Below, in pieces: positions 1 through 6,437 of a stretch of DNA of 40,458 nt. The notes under the pieces are model-generated. The model did not search any database, had not been told where the DNA came from, and was given only the letters and a program-made list of their open reading frames with translations. A program made the position numbers and the translations under genes. The DNA comes from Colwellia marinimaniae (GTDB taxonomy: Bacteria > Pseudomonadota > Gammaproteobacteria > Enterobacterales > Alteromonadaceae), in NCBI RefSeq assembly GCF_002207865.1, contig NZ_BDQM01000034.1, positions 1-40,458 of the forward strand, given 5' to 3'. Positions within the stretch are counted from its first letter, which is position 1. Every line of letters begins with the position of its first letter.

Positions 1-70
1 TGGTATTGGCTCCGTTTGGATTGGCGTCTTCACCTTAGCCTATTAGGTCAAAGGTGAGGAGTCCATACCA
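1..70. repeat. 70-bp nested palindrome in the loop of an attC site
   Basis: The outer arms at 1-13 and 58-70 (ends TGGTAT and ATACCA) pair with two mismatches. An inner pair TCACCTT/AAGGTGA lies at 30-36 and 51-57, and CCTA/TAGG at its tip. The whole segment can fold into one long hairpin. It lies where the terminal loop of the third attC site is expected (see 71-118), so it is either an unusually long loop or an inserted MITE-like element. The window begins exactly at its outer arm, so anything further left is unseen. Confidence 0.5.
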
Positions 71-118
71 TTGAAAAACAGCCAACTGTAAATTTTCCGT
101 TTAATTGCCTTGTTATAA
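71..118 (-). other. partial attC recombination site (R''-L'' half)
   Basis: On the minus strand this reads TTATAAC, then a stretch with AAACGG, then CAGTTGGCTG. It matches the corresponding half of the attC at 538-624 almost base for base. The stop codon of the preceding cassette gene lies inside the R'' box. The partner half should lie beyond the left edge of the window. The call rests on similarity to the two other attC sites here. Confidence 0.65.
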
Positions 119-370
119 GCCACTTTGCTCTATTTTTGTTTGCAGTAAGGTAATGCGAGAATTTAGCTTTTTAAAAGCCATTTGAGCATAAAAATAATGC
201 AGTAAAAAAGCTACAAAGCCAGAAGCTCCAATTGCAAATACAGGCTTAGTGTAAAACAGTAAAGTCAGAATAATTACTGAAAATGTAAGACATAATATAA
301 AAAAGTGGCCTGCACCAAACATTTTTCTATTTTGCTTTTCTAGTTGGGTGATATGTGAATTTAAATCCAT
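113..370 (-). CDS. integron cassette gene, small membrane protein
   Basis: An 85-residue protein starting MDLNSHITQLEKQ. It has a short charged amphipathic N-terminus, two hydrophobic segments at about residues 24-42 and 44-62, and a lysine/glutamine-rich tail that could form a short coiled coil. The two-helix hairpin suggests an inner-membrane protein; the family is not recognised. Its stop codon TAA (113-115) is embedded in the R'' box of the following attC, the usual compact arrangement of a cassette gene. The same arrangement is seen for the cassette gene at 3377-3775. Function is unknown. Confidence 0.7.
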   Translation of the reverse strand: MDLNSHITQLEKQNRKMFGAGHFFILCLTFSVIILTLLFYTKPVFAIGASGFVAFLLHYFYAQMAFKKLNSRITLLQTKIEQSGL

Positions 371-400
371 TGCCTAAATCTCCGTGGCATATAACGAGCT

Positions 401-536
401 TGTAGAATAACTCGTTTATTATGAATTACCCCTAAAATCGGGGTGGTAAATGCATTACCTATATCGAGTTAATCCTCTACAGTTCGATATAGGAGCACAA
501 AGTTTTAGTAGTTTTTACTGAATTAGTTATTCTACA
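401..536. repeat. 136-bp MITE-like element with 12-bp terminal inverted repeats
   Basis: Perfect 12-bp inverted repeats bound the segment: TGTAGAATAACT at 401-412 and AGTTATTCTACA at 525-536. Inside are two more hairpins: ACCCC/GGGGT at 428-432 and 440-444, and a perfect 10-bp pair CCTATATCGA/TCGATATAGG at 458-467 and 484-493. There is no ORF. It occupies the region between the attC end at 538 and the cassette gene start at 370, where a cassette usually carries only a few tens of bases. It could be a non-autonomous element or a structured RNA leader of the cassette. Confidence 0.45.
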
Positions 537-537
537 G

Positions 538-624
538 CCTCAACGCCTTGCTAAGCGGAAATTAATGGTTGGCTATAATCGCGAAGCGATGGCCAACTGT
601 TAATTTTCCGTTTAAATGACTTGT
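538..624 (-). other. attC site, main part, interrupted by a group II intron
   Basis: Both attC halves are present: the 5' part of the plus strand has AACGCCTTGCTAAGCGG and the 3' part has CCGTTTAAATGACTTGT. These pair around the central stem GTTGGC/GCCAAC. Joining base 624 to base 2573 restores GTTAGGC, a good R-box (GTTRRRY), so the site was whole before the intron inserted. The extra unpaired base lies in the arm that makes the conventional reading direction the minus strand, matching the cassette genes. Confidence 0.75.
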
Positions 625-2572
625 GTACGCCCAGCATGGGCATGAACTAATGAGGTGAAAGTCCTCTGTAGGAAGGTCACCGTTTAATTAACATGTTGTT
701 ATTAAACGCTAACTACTAGCGAATGGCAAGGGCTTATCCGTGAGGATTGGTCTGAAGGAAGCCGCTAGCAAACTTGCGAGCTGATGAACAAAAACATCAT
801 ATGAGGCGTAGGCTAGAGGTGAGTTGGCACAAGACGACGAAACCACGTGATCTAATGGCCACCGTAAATGATGCAGCAGTGCAAAGAAAGTACATGTTCT
901 TATCTGGGGAGATCTGTTTAACACGCGATCGAAAAGCAACCAGTAAGGCTCTGGTTAATAAGTGCCTTGGCTTTTGGCGGTCATCGAGCCAAAAGAGCGA
1001 ACCGATGAAAACGATAGCGCATGATTAGGTAACTAGGCATGTGATTAAACAGAAGTCAGCAGACGGTATAGTAGCCAAATGCCCATCGTAATGGTTGGGA
1101 CAAGGTGAAGGCCTGAACATTTAGAAGAAAGAGGAGTCTTGTTTAACTTGCCTATACCCACTACGCCGTCAGGCGATTACTATAAGCAGCGTAATAACCC
1201 GCAGCCAGCTTTCAACCAAGATCTATTTCAACAACTTCTTGAACCGATGAATTTACAACGCGCTTGGCAACGAGTTAAAGCCAATAAAGGAGCCGCAGGT
1301 ATTGATGACATGTCCATTGATGCTTTCAGCTTATGGGCACAACAAGGTGGCTGGCAAACATGTAAAACTCAATTGGAACAAGGTGAATATCAACCGAATG
1401 CAGTCAGACGAGTGGACATTGATAAACCTGATGGTGGTAAACGCCAATTGGGCATACCCACTGTGCTTGACCGTATTATTCAGCAAGCAATAGCCCAAGT
1501 GCTAACGCCCTTGTTTGATCCATTCTTCTCAGTGAACAGCTTCGGCTTTCGTCCTAATAAGAATGCTCAACAAGCGGTGTATCAAGTGCGAGAAATCATC
1601 AAGACGAAAAGGAAATTCGCCGTCGATGTTGATCTGTCTAAGTTCTTTGACAGAGTAAACCACGACTTATTGATGACACAGCTAAAGCGTAAGGTGCAAG
1701 ATAAACGCCTATTGGCGTTGATTGGCAAATACCTACGTGCTGGTGTGATGGTGAATGGTAAGTTATTGCCCAGTCATGAAGGTGTGCCTCAAGGAGGTCC
1801 ACTCTCGCCTTTATTATCGAACATTATGTTAGATAATTTAGATAAAGAGTTGGAAAGCCGAGGGCATAAATTCGCCCGTTACGCGGATGACTTTATCATC
1901 TTGGTCAAGTCAAAACGTGCGGGGAAACGGGTGCTAACCAGCATTACTCGCTACCTAGCCACGAAGCTTAAACTGGTAGTTAATGAACAGAAAAGCCAAG
2001 TGGTTAAGGTAGGCGAAAGTAAATTTCTCGGTTTTACCTTTAAACGAGGCAAGATCCAGTGGCATGCTAAAACACTGCACATTTTCAAACAAAAGATGAG
2101 GCGTCTGACGAACCGAAATTGGGGCGTCAGTATGGGTTATCAATTATTTAAAGTGAGTCAGTACTTGCGAGGCTGGATCAATTACTTTGGCATAGCGAAT
2201 GCGTATCAAGCCTGTGTTGAACTCGACCACTGGATCCGCCGTCGAGTAAGAATGTGTTATTGGCGTCAATGGCGTAAGCCTCGGACTAAGGTACAAAACT
2301 TACTCAGACGGGGCGTTAAGATCCAAGCAGCGGTTGCTTGTGGTATCACCAGCAAAGGGCCGTGGCGAAGTTCTAAAACGCCGGGTATCCAGCAAGCACT
2401 GAGCAATAGTTATCTGGATAAAGCGGGTTTGTATTCACTAAGAAATGGATGGATAAAGGTTCACTACCCTAACCAGTGTGTTTAAGTTAGGGGTTCTAAA
2501 TGAACCGCCCTGTGCGGAGCCGCATGCAGGGTGGTGTGGGGGCTGGAGGTTAGAGACCTCCGGCTACCCGAT
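625..2572 (+). mobile_element. group IIC-attC intron (ribozyme plus maturase)
   Basis: The element begins GTACGCCCAGCATGGGCAT, a class C group II intron 5' end (GUGYG-like followed by the conserved CCC.GCAUGGG stem). It ends with a domain V at about 2500-2541 (GGAGCCGCATGC core followed by GGTGGTGTGGG) and a domain VI hairpin ending CTACCCGAT. The maturase ORF sits in domain IV. The target is TTGT/T in an attC site and the intron is antiparallel to the cassettes, exactly as known for the IIC-attC lineage. Exon joining at 624/2573 regenerates an intact R-box, which fixes the boundaries. The reverse transcriptase appears full length, so the element may still be mobile. Confidence 0.9.
1139..2485 (+). 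CDS. ltrA: group II intron reverse transcriptase/maturase
   Basis: A 448-residue intron-encoded protein that binds its intron RNA, helps it splice and copies it into target DNA. Visible parts are an N-terminal RT0-like region, palm motifs including VDVDLSKFFDRVNHD (RT3), PQGGPLSPLLSN (RT4) and the catalytic RYADDF (RT5), then a thumb/maturase X domain with the GIIM signature around WRQWRKPRTKVQNLLRRG. There is no C-terminal HNH endonuclease, as expected for class C. The start used is TTG at 1139, just behind GAGGAG at 1131-1136. That spacing is short, so a start slightly downstream is possible. The frame is intact from end to end. Confidence 0.92.
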   Translation: MFNLPIPTTPSGDYYKQRNNPQPAFNQDLFQQLLEPMNLQRAWQRVKANKGAAGIDDMSIDAFSLWAQQGGWQTCKTQLEQGEYQPNAVRRVDIDKPDGGKRQLGIPTVLDRIIQQAIAQVLTPLFDPFFSVNSFGFRPNKNAQQAVYQVREIIKTKRKFAVDVDLSKFFDRVNHDLLMTQLKRKVQDKRLLALIGKYLRAGVMVNGKLLPSHEGVPQGGPLSPLLSNIMLDNLDKELESRGHKFARYADDFIILVKSKRAGKRVLTSITRYLATKLKLVVNEQKSQVVKVGESKFLGFTFKRGKIQWHAKTLHIFKQKMRRLTNRNWGVSMGYQLFKVSQYLRGWINYFGIANAYQACVELDHWIRRRVRMCYWRQWRKPRTKVQNLLRRGVKIQAAVACGITSKGPWRSSKTPGIQQALSNSYLDKAGLYSLRNGWIKVHYPNQCV

Positions 2573-2577
2573 TAGGC
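2573..2577 (-). other. 3' remnant of the intron-split attC R-box
   Basis: TAGGC directly after the intron completes GTTAGGC with the GT at 623-624. On the minus strand this is the R'' box (GCCTAAC) of the attC that follows the lipoprotein cassette gene at 2612-3271. Confidence 0.7.
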
Positions 2578-2611
2578 TTTGAACACCCGACGTAAAAATT
2601 ATCGAACTAAT

Positions 2612-3271
2612 TTAATGTCCTGCGCCGTAAATAAATGCGGCAGCTTGAAGTGGTAAGGTTATAACATCAAAAACAACTGTGAAAGGTAGCAGAGTTGCCC
2701 CTATAACATAGTCAAAGTATATACTCTCACCTTTTGACTCGAAAAATAATTCATGCTTTATAGCTTCTTTCTCATCTGTTATTTTTACATAATAAGACCC
2801 CTGAGAGTCAATAAGTATAAAATCTTCATGAAGGTCATTTTTTTTCATTACATAAGAAGCATTATCCGTAAACACCTTTATAACCCTTATAACCTTTAAA
2901 TAATTATTTCCCAACTTGATTTCATCACAACCAGTTGATACTGAAATATTTTTTAAAAAATAATCATCTCTGTCACTGTTGAAACCTTCAATATTTTCAA
3001 GTTTAACTTTACCCGTAAATTCAGACTTGTCGGCTATAATTATCGGAGTACGATCCTTGAGCTCAGATATAGGCATTTTATTATTTACATGCTTTCCGTT
3101 GACACAAAAAACCAGCTCATTATTGCCCCTTGATGCGTGAGAAATACTAGTAGTCCTAGCCTTTGTAATTTCATTGCTATTTTGGTTCTGTTCCTGAAAA
3201 TAATTGGTATATACAATAGCAGTGCTACATCCGTATAGGTTTACAATAAAGAATAATATCAATATGCGCAT
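2612..3271 (-). CDS. integron cassette gene, predicted lipoprotein
   Basis: A 219-residue protein with a short signal sequence and a lipobox (LYGC, Cys at residue 15), so probably an outer- or inner-membrane lipoprotein. The middle is polar with no recognised domain. The last ~35 residues contain LLPFTVVFDVITLPLQ, which resembles the C-terminal hydrophobic motif of YceK/YidQ-type small lipoproteins. That is a resemblance, not a firm assignment. Translation starts about 15 bases after the R' box of the attC at 3286-3382, and the gene ends about 35 bases before the intron-split attC, so it is one complete cassette. Function is unknown. Confidence 0.75.
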   Translation of the reverse strand: MRILILFFIVNLYGCSTAIVYTNYFQEQNQNSNEITKARTTSISHASRGNNELVFCVNGKHVNNKMPISELKDRTPIIIADKSEFTGKVKLENIEGFNSDRDDYFLKNISVSTGCDEIKLGNNYLKVIRVIKVFTDNASYVMKKNDLHEDFILIDSQGSYYVKITDEKEAIKHELFFESKGESIYFDYVIGATLLPFTVVFDVITLPLQAAAFIYGAGH

Positions 3272-3285
3272 ATTCGATCCCTAAA

Positions 3286-3382
3286 GCCTAACGCCTTACT
3301 AAGCGGCGATAAATTGTTGGCTAAAATTGCGAGGAACGAAGCTAGCCAACTGTTTAGCGTCCGTTTGAGTAACTTGTTAGAA
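3286..3382 (-). other. complete attC recombination site, 97 bp
   Basis: The plus strand reads GCCTAAC at one end and GTTAGAA at the other. The inner boxes TTACTAAGCGG and CCGTTTGAGTAA pair except for one extra base, and a central stem GTTGGCTA/TAGCCAAC closes the structure. The extra base places the conventional orientation on the minus strand. Spacing and boxes closely match the sites at 538-624 and 71-118, so these cassettes share an attC type, as expected for a resident chromosomal integron. Confidence 0.85.
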
Positions 3383-3775
3383 GATTTCCTCTTCATTTTC
3401 GACTAGCCAATTTATATCATTAATAACCAACTCATTAAATTTATCATTTGGGAATGAGGAGATATACTCCTTAACTGCTTTGTAATACTCCAAATTAGGC
3501 TCACTTTGTCCATTATCTAGTTTTCTATGGAATATACTCTGTAAGTCTAATAAATTCCTATGAATCATAATATTCGAAGCCAACATTGATTCGTAAAACC
3601 TTAAGGTTTCTTCGGGTGTTTTGTTCCTGAGTAAACGTAAAGCAACAAGGTTTTCCGCTAAAGTAACATATGTGGTGGTTGCAGTGGAATCACCAAATCC
3701 TTTTTTATACGCATAACTTCCTACTATATAGGTAAGTAAAAGCGAATAAATAATTATAACGACAAGTTTTATCAT
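3377..3775 (-). CDS. integron cassette gene, membrane-anchored hypothetical
   Basis: A 132-residue protein with one N-terminal transmembrane segment (residues 3-22, very hydrophobic, followed by YKKGF) and a soluble, mostly helical acidic C-terminal part, presumably periplasmic or cytoplasmic depending on topology. The family is not recognised. The stop codon TAA lies inside the attC R'' box. The start codon is about 12 bases from a GTTAGAAG box at 3784-3791 that should be the recombination boundary on the upstream side. Confidence 0.7.
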   Translation of the reverse strand: MIKLVVIIIYSLLLTYIVGSYAYKKGFGDSTATTTYVTLAENLVALRLLRNKTPEETLRFYESMLASNIMIHRNLLDLQSIFHRKLDNGQSEPNLEYYKAVKEYISSFPNDKFNELVINDINWLVENEEEIF

Positions 3776-3783
3776 GCGAATCT

Positions 3784-3791
3784 TCTAACAG
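3784..3791 (-). other. recombination box at the cassette array edge
   Basis: GTTAGAAG on the minus strand marks the upstream end of the last cassette. To its right no attC inner boxes can be found and no integrase gene follows. This is either a remnant of an attI site or the edge of a cassette block that lost its integrase. An 8-bp inverted repeat AGTAGGAA/TTCCTACT lies next to it at 3798-3805 and 3832-3839. Confidence 0.4.
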
Positions 3792-3792
3792 C

Positions 3793-4222
3793 GTATTAGT
3801 AGGAATTTTTCCTGATTTAAACACGGAGAAGTTCCTACTTTCATGCTTTTTATTAAAAAACAACAATACAACAGATTTATCGGATAATCAATAACTTATA
3901 CATTAAACTGCCAAGCTGGTTGATGTGTAAAAGCAGGAATTATTCCCGCTTTCTTGTAGAACAAAATAAGTAGGGGGTTGCTGTTTATTTGTACAGTACA
4001 CTTGCGTTGTTTATTAAGATTATTTGGTTATTAAAAATTATTTTTTAGAATACGTTAAACAGCTTTACTAAAACTTGAGCAACAACAGGACTAATTTACC
4101 TAAGTCAGCATTTAGTTAACTCTTAAGTAGCGGTATATCAATATATGCACGTTCAACCATCCAAGTAAGGAGGTAATACCGCTAGAAAATAAGTAGCTAA
4201 CAGTGTAAACCACAATTCGTGC
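3793..4222. other. gene-free spacer between cassette array and PUFA locus
   Basis: About 430 bp with no credible gene on either strand. It holds the inverted repeat at 3798-3839 and a 9-bp inverted repeat TAGCGGTAT/ATACCGCTA at 4128-4136 and 4176-4184, downstream of pfaE. Neither has a T-run typical of an intrinsic terminator. No integrase remnant was recognised. Confidence 0.5.
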
Positions 4223-5086
4223 CTATATTTCTCGGTAACCAAGCAAGGGTAGGGTGTTGAAGAAGCGTAATTGGTAATCAGCCTTTTGATTATCGCCTTT
4301 TTCGGTTGATTTTTTAGTCCTTAAGGAGATGGCTATACGGTGCTCTTGTTTTTCATCCATTGCTGCTGTTGGATAAACTAACCAACTGCGCCAAATTTTT
4401 GGTTCATCGACGCGATGCTCTGCAAAACTTAAGCTAATATTCTGCTTGATGGTAAATAGGTCTTTATGATTGTGTTCGGTGTCGGTAATACTGAAACTGA
4501 AATCTTTAAGTGGTATCGCTAAACCTAAGCCCCAAGCTTTGATATAAGACTCTTTTAACGTCCAATAATCAAAAAATCGATTGCGTTGTTGTGCTAATGG
4601 CAGTGCGAATAGTTCCTGGCTTTCTTTAGGGGAAAAATAACGTTCGGCAATGGCTAATACGTCATTGCTACGACCGGTATTTTCAACATCACAGCCAATA
4701 TCATCTTCAAGTGTTACCACACAAATAATGAGGTTTTTGGTATGGCTGATATTAAAGCGTAATGGCAGCGGGCAATTAACGATTTCCGGTTTATCTTTTT
4801 CACCTTTTTCAAATTGCCAATCCTGTGGTGCTACATCCGCATAATAAGACAATAAATCACGAATAAATGCACGAGTGATTAAGGCATCGTGCCTATCTTT
4901 AGCAAACATATATCGTTGTTGTTTTGCTGTTTCTTTACTGGTTAATAATGTGCTGTAAGTTGCTAACAGCTCATCATTACCCAATAACTCTTCTGGCTTG
5001 GTCATCCATAAATGAATTTCATTGTTGGCTAGGGTAAGCCTTTTTTTTGATCTAGTTGAAAGTTCAGTTTGAGAAAATGAGGTCAT
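4223..5086 (-). CDS. pfaE: 4'-phosphopantetheinyl transferase PfaE
   Basis: A 287-residue Sfp-type transferase that moves phosphopantetheine from CoA onto the serine of acyl carrier domains. The signatures are present: DDIGCDVEN (about residues 130-138, metal-binding Asp/Glu) and WTLKESYIKAWGLGL (about 175-189, the WxxKEA motif, with Ser in place of Ala). Its obvious substrates are the six ACP serines of PfaA encoded divergently. The start is ATG at 5086; no strong Shine-Dalgarno is visible. A pfaE placed next to the synthase genes is typical for some marine genera and makes the locus self-sufficient. Confidence 0.93.
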   Translation of the reverse strand: MTSFSQTELSTRSKKRLTLANNEIHLWMTKPEELLGNDELLATYSTLLTSKETAKQQRYMFAKDRHDALITRAFIRDLLSYYADVAPQDWQFEKGEKDKPEIVNCPLPLRFNISHTKNLIICVVTLEDDIGCDVENTGRSNDVLAIAERYFSPKESQELFALPLAQQRNRFFDYWTLKESYIKAWGLGLAIPLKDFSFSITDTEHNHKDLFTIKQNISLSFAEHRVDEPKIWRSWLVYPTAAMDEKQEHRIAISLRTKKSTEKGDNQKADYQLRFFNTLPLLGYREI

Positions 5087-5442
5087 AGAAGTATCGGTAG
5101 CTTGTGTTGTTTATTTAACGTGTGGTTAATGCTTACTGAGAGGTGATTTTATCATAAAGAGTTTAGGGTAAATTTGTTTTTATCAGTTTATTTAAACTTG
5201 CTTGAACTATAACAAAATGGCTAGCTGGTATGAGGAGTCGCTATTTAAAGAAAATAGCCATGAAGAGTACAGATTTCTTGCCAACTGGTCGAACAGATGA
5301 GGTCAGACCTTAGTCTATTTTAACAAAAAGTATGTATCGGGTGATTGTGTTGGGTTTGAAACCTGTGTATATTAGCCGCGATAAGATATTGATTGTACCT
5401 ATGTACTCATGAAAATTTACCGAGAAGAGTCTACGGATAAAA
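5087..5442. promoter_or_regulatory. divergent pfaE/pfaR intergenic region
   Basis: This segment separates the divergent pfaE and pfaR transcription units and must carry both promoters. It has a short hairpin GCTATTT/AAATAGC near 5241-5259 and the sigma-70-like promoter listed separately at 5345-5373. A 27-codon plus-strand ORF begins ATGGCTAGC near 5218 but has no supporting evidence. No recognised FadR or FabR operator was identified. Confidence 0.5.
5345..5373 (+). promoter_or_regulatory. sigma-70-like promoter ahead of the pfaR leader
   Basis: TTGTGT (4 of 6 to TTGACA) and TATATT (5 of 6 to TATAAT) are separated by 17 bp. The predicted start of transcription, about 5380, would give a leader of roughly 60 nt before the small ORF at 5443. 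Predicted by eye only. Confidence 0.4.
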
Positions 5443-5571
5443 ATGAGCAAACAACCTACAAGCACTACTAAGCAACATGCTAATGCGATTAGCACGCTCC
5501 TTGAACATAAGCTGCGAGCTGTTATTCATGTGAACTTGACCTTAAATGAACTTAAGGTCAAAAATGATTAA
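5443..5571 (+). CDS. 42-codon leader ORF repeating the start of PfaR
   Basis: A small ORF beginning MSKQPTSTTKQHANA and ending in TAA at 5569-5571, overlapping the proposed pfaR start (ATG 5564) by 8 bases. Its DNA shares the 20-bp block TAAGCAACATGCTAATGCGA (5469-5488) exactly with the start of pfaR (5569-5588), offset by 100 bp. The following residues (HKLRAVIH) also resemble EMRAFIH of PfaR. It looks like a partial tandem duplication of the 5' end of pfaR. The overlapping stop/start could couple its translation to pfaR. Whether the peptide is made is unknown; no strong Shine-Dalgarno is seen. Confidence 0.4.
   Translation: MSKQPTSTTKQHANAISTLLEHKLRAVIHVNLTLNELKVKND
5536..5561 (+). promoter_or_regulatory. 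perfect hairpin covering the pfaR ribosome binding site
   Basis: TTGACCTTAA (5536-5545), a loop ATGAAC and TTAAGGTCAA (5552-5561) form a 10-bp perfect stem. The right arm contains AAGG, the only Shine-Dalgarno-like sequence for ATG 5564. As RNA it would hide the site until the leader ORF is translated through it. As DNA it could be a dyad operator for a dimeric regulator such as PfaR itself. Confidence 0.5.
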
Positions 5572-6421
5572 GCAACATGCTAATGCGACGACTACGCCCG
5601 AAATGAGGGCGTTTATCCACGAGTCAGCGCTACCTACCGCTGTGCTTGCCCGTTTATTAAAAATTTCCGAATCAACCGTACGTAAATGGCGTAAACGAGA
5701 ATCTCTTGCCGATGCGTCTCACGTACCTAAGCAGTTAAATACCACCTTAAGCGAAGCACAAGAGTATGTTGTGGTTGAGTTGAGAACACGTTTATTACTG
5801 TCCCTTGATGAATTGCTTGCGGTGAGCAAACAGTTTATTAACGTCAATGTATCCCGTGCTGGTTTGCAACGCTGTTTAAAACGTCATGGTGTTTCACGCC
5901 TTGCTGATATGCAAGAGGGTGGCGAAATGCGCGATGCCGATAGTGTTGCTGATGAAACAGTGGCCGTGGCAATTGAAGACACCAAAGAAAATAAGCGACT
6001 TGTCTCTCAGCTATCACCCTCAGCTATGCGTGAGGTCTTAAATAAAAGTAATAATTTATCACCCGATGAAGTGGTACAGATAAAAGTTACCCAATTACCT
6101 CACTTTGCAGATGAAAGCAAAGTCAAAACAGCAACGGCAGGTAAAAGTCCAGAGCACCGCCGTTTATTAATTGCCAATGATCCCAGTTCCAATTGGGTTT
6201 ATGTGGATATTTATGATGGCAATGAGCGAGAAGCCGCCAGCCGTTACATGAGTTACGTACTCACCAAAGCCCCATTTCATATTCGCCGCATTTTAGCGGG
6301 GAACTATGCCGAATTTTTAAGTCGTTTTCGTTTATTAAATGAAAGTCCAGATGAAGCCAGTGCGCTGTCTTCCCGCTGTGATGATCAAAATATCGATAGC
6401 GAAAATGCAAATAAATACTAA
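5564..6421 (+). CDS. pfaR: PUFA cluster regulator PfaR, a disarmed IS481-type transposase
   Basis: Position and sequence match PfaR, the activator encoded upstream of pfaA in marine PUFA producers. From ATG 5564 it has 285 residues; an in-frame ATG lies at 5546. The N-terminal ~115 residues (ARLLKISESTVRKWRKR helix-turn-helix near residues 28-45; then a second region ending RAGLQRCLKRHGVSRLADM) strongly resemble the DNA-binding half of IS481-family transposases. Near the C-terminus ANDPSSNWVYVDIYDG keeps what looks like the first catalytic Asp (D206). ILAGNYAEF corresponds to the family's LTDNGKEF, with the second Asp replaced by Gly246, and the rest is missing. It should bind DNA but not transpose. 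pfaA follows after 16 bases. Confidence 0.85.
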   Translation: MIKQHANATTTPEMRAFIHESALPTAVLARLLKISESTVRKWRKRESLADASHVPKQLNTTLSEAQEYVVVELRTRLLLSLDELLAVSKQFINVNVSRAGLQRCLKRHGVSRLADMQEGGEMRDADSVADETVAVAIEDTKENKRLVSQLSPSAMREVLNKSNNLSPDEVVQIKVTQLPHFADESKVKTATAGKSPEHRRLLIANDPSSNWVYVDIYDGNEREAASRYMSYVLTKAPFHIRRILAGNYAEFLSRFRLLNESPDEASALSSRCDDQNIDSENANKY

Positions 6422-6437
6422 CAGTAGAGTAATATTA

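Noticed and set aside
774..1028. An 84-codon plus-strand ORF and an overlapping 76-codon minus ORF
   Set aside because: Both lie in the ribozyme domain I-III part of the group II intron, where the RNA structure explains the sequence.
5310..5495. A 61-codon minus-strand ORF with a hydrophobic start
   Set aside because: It overlaps the predicted pfaR promoter and the leader ORF that shares sequence with pfaR. It has no Shine-Dalgarno and no family.
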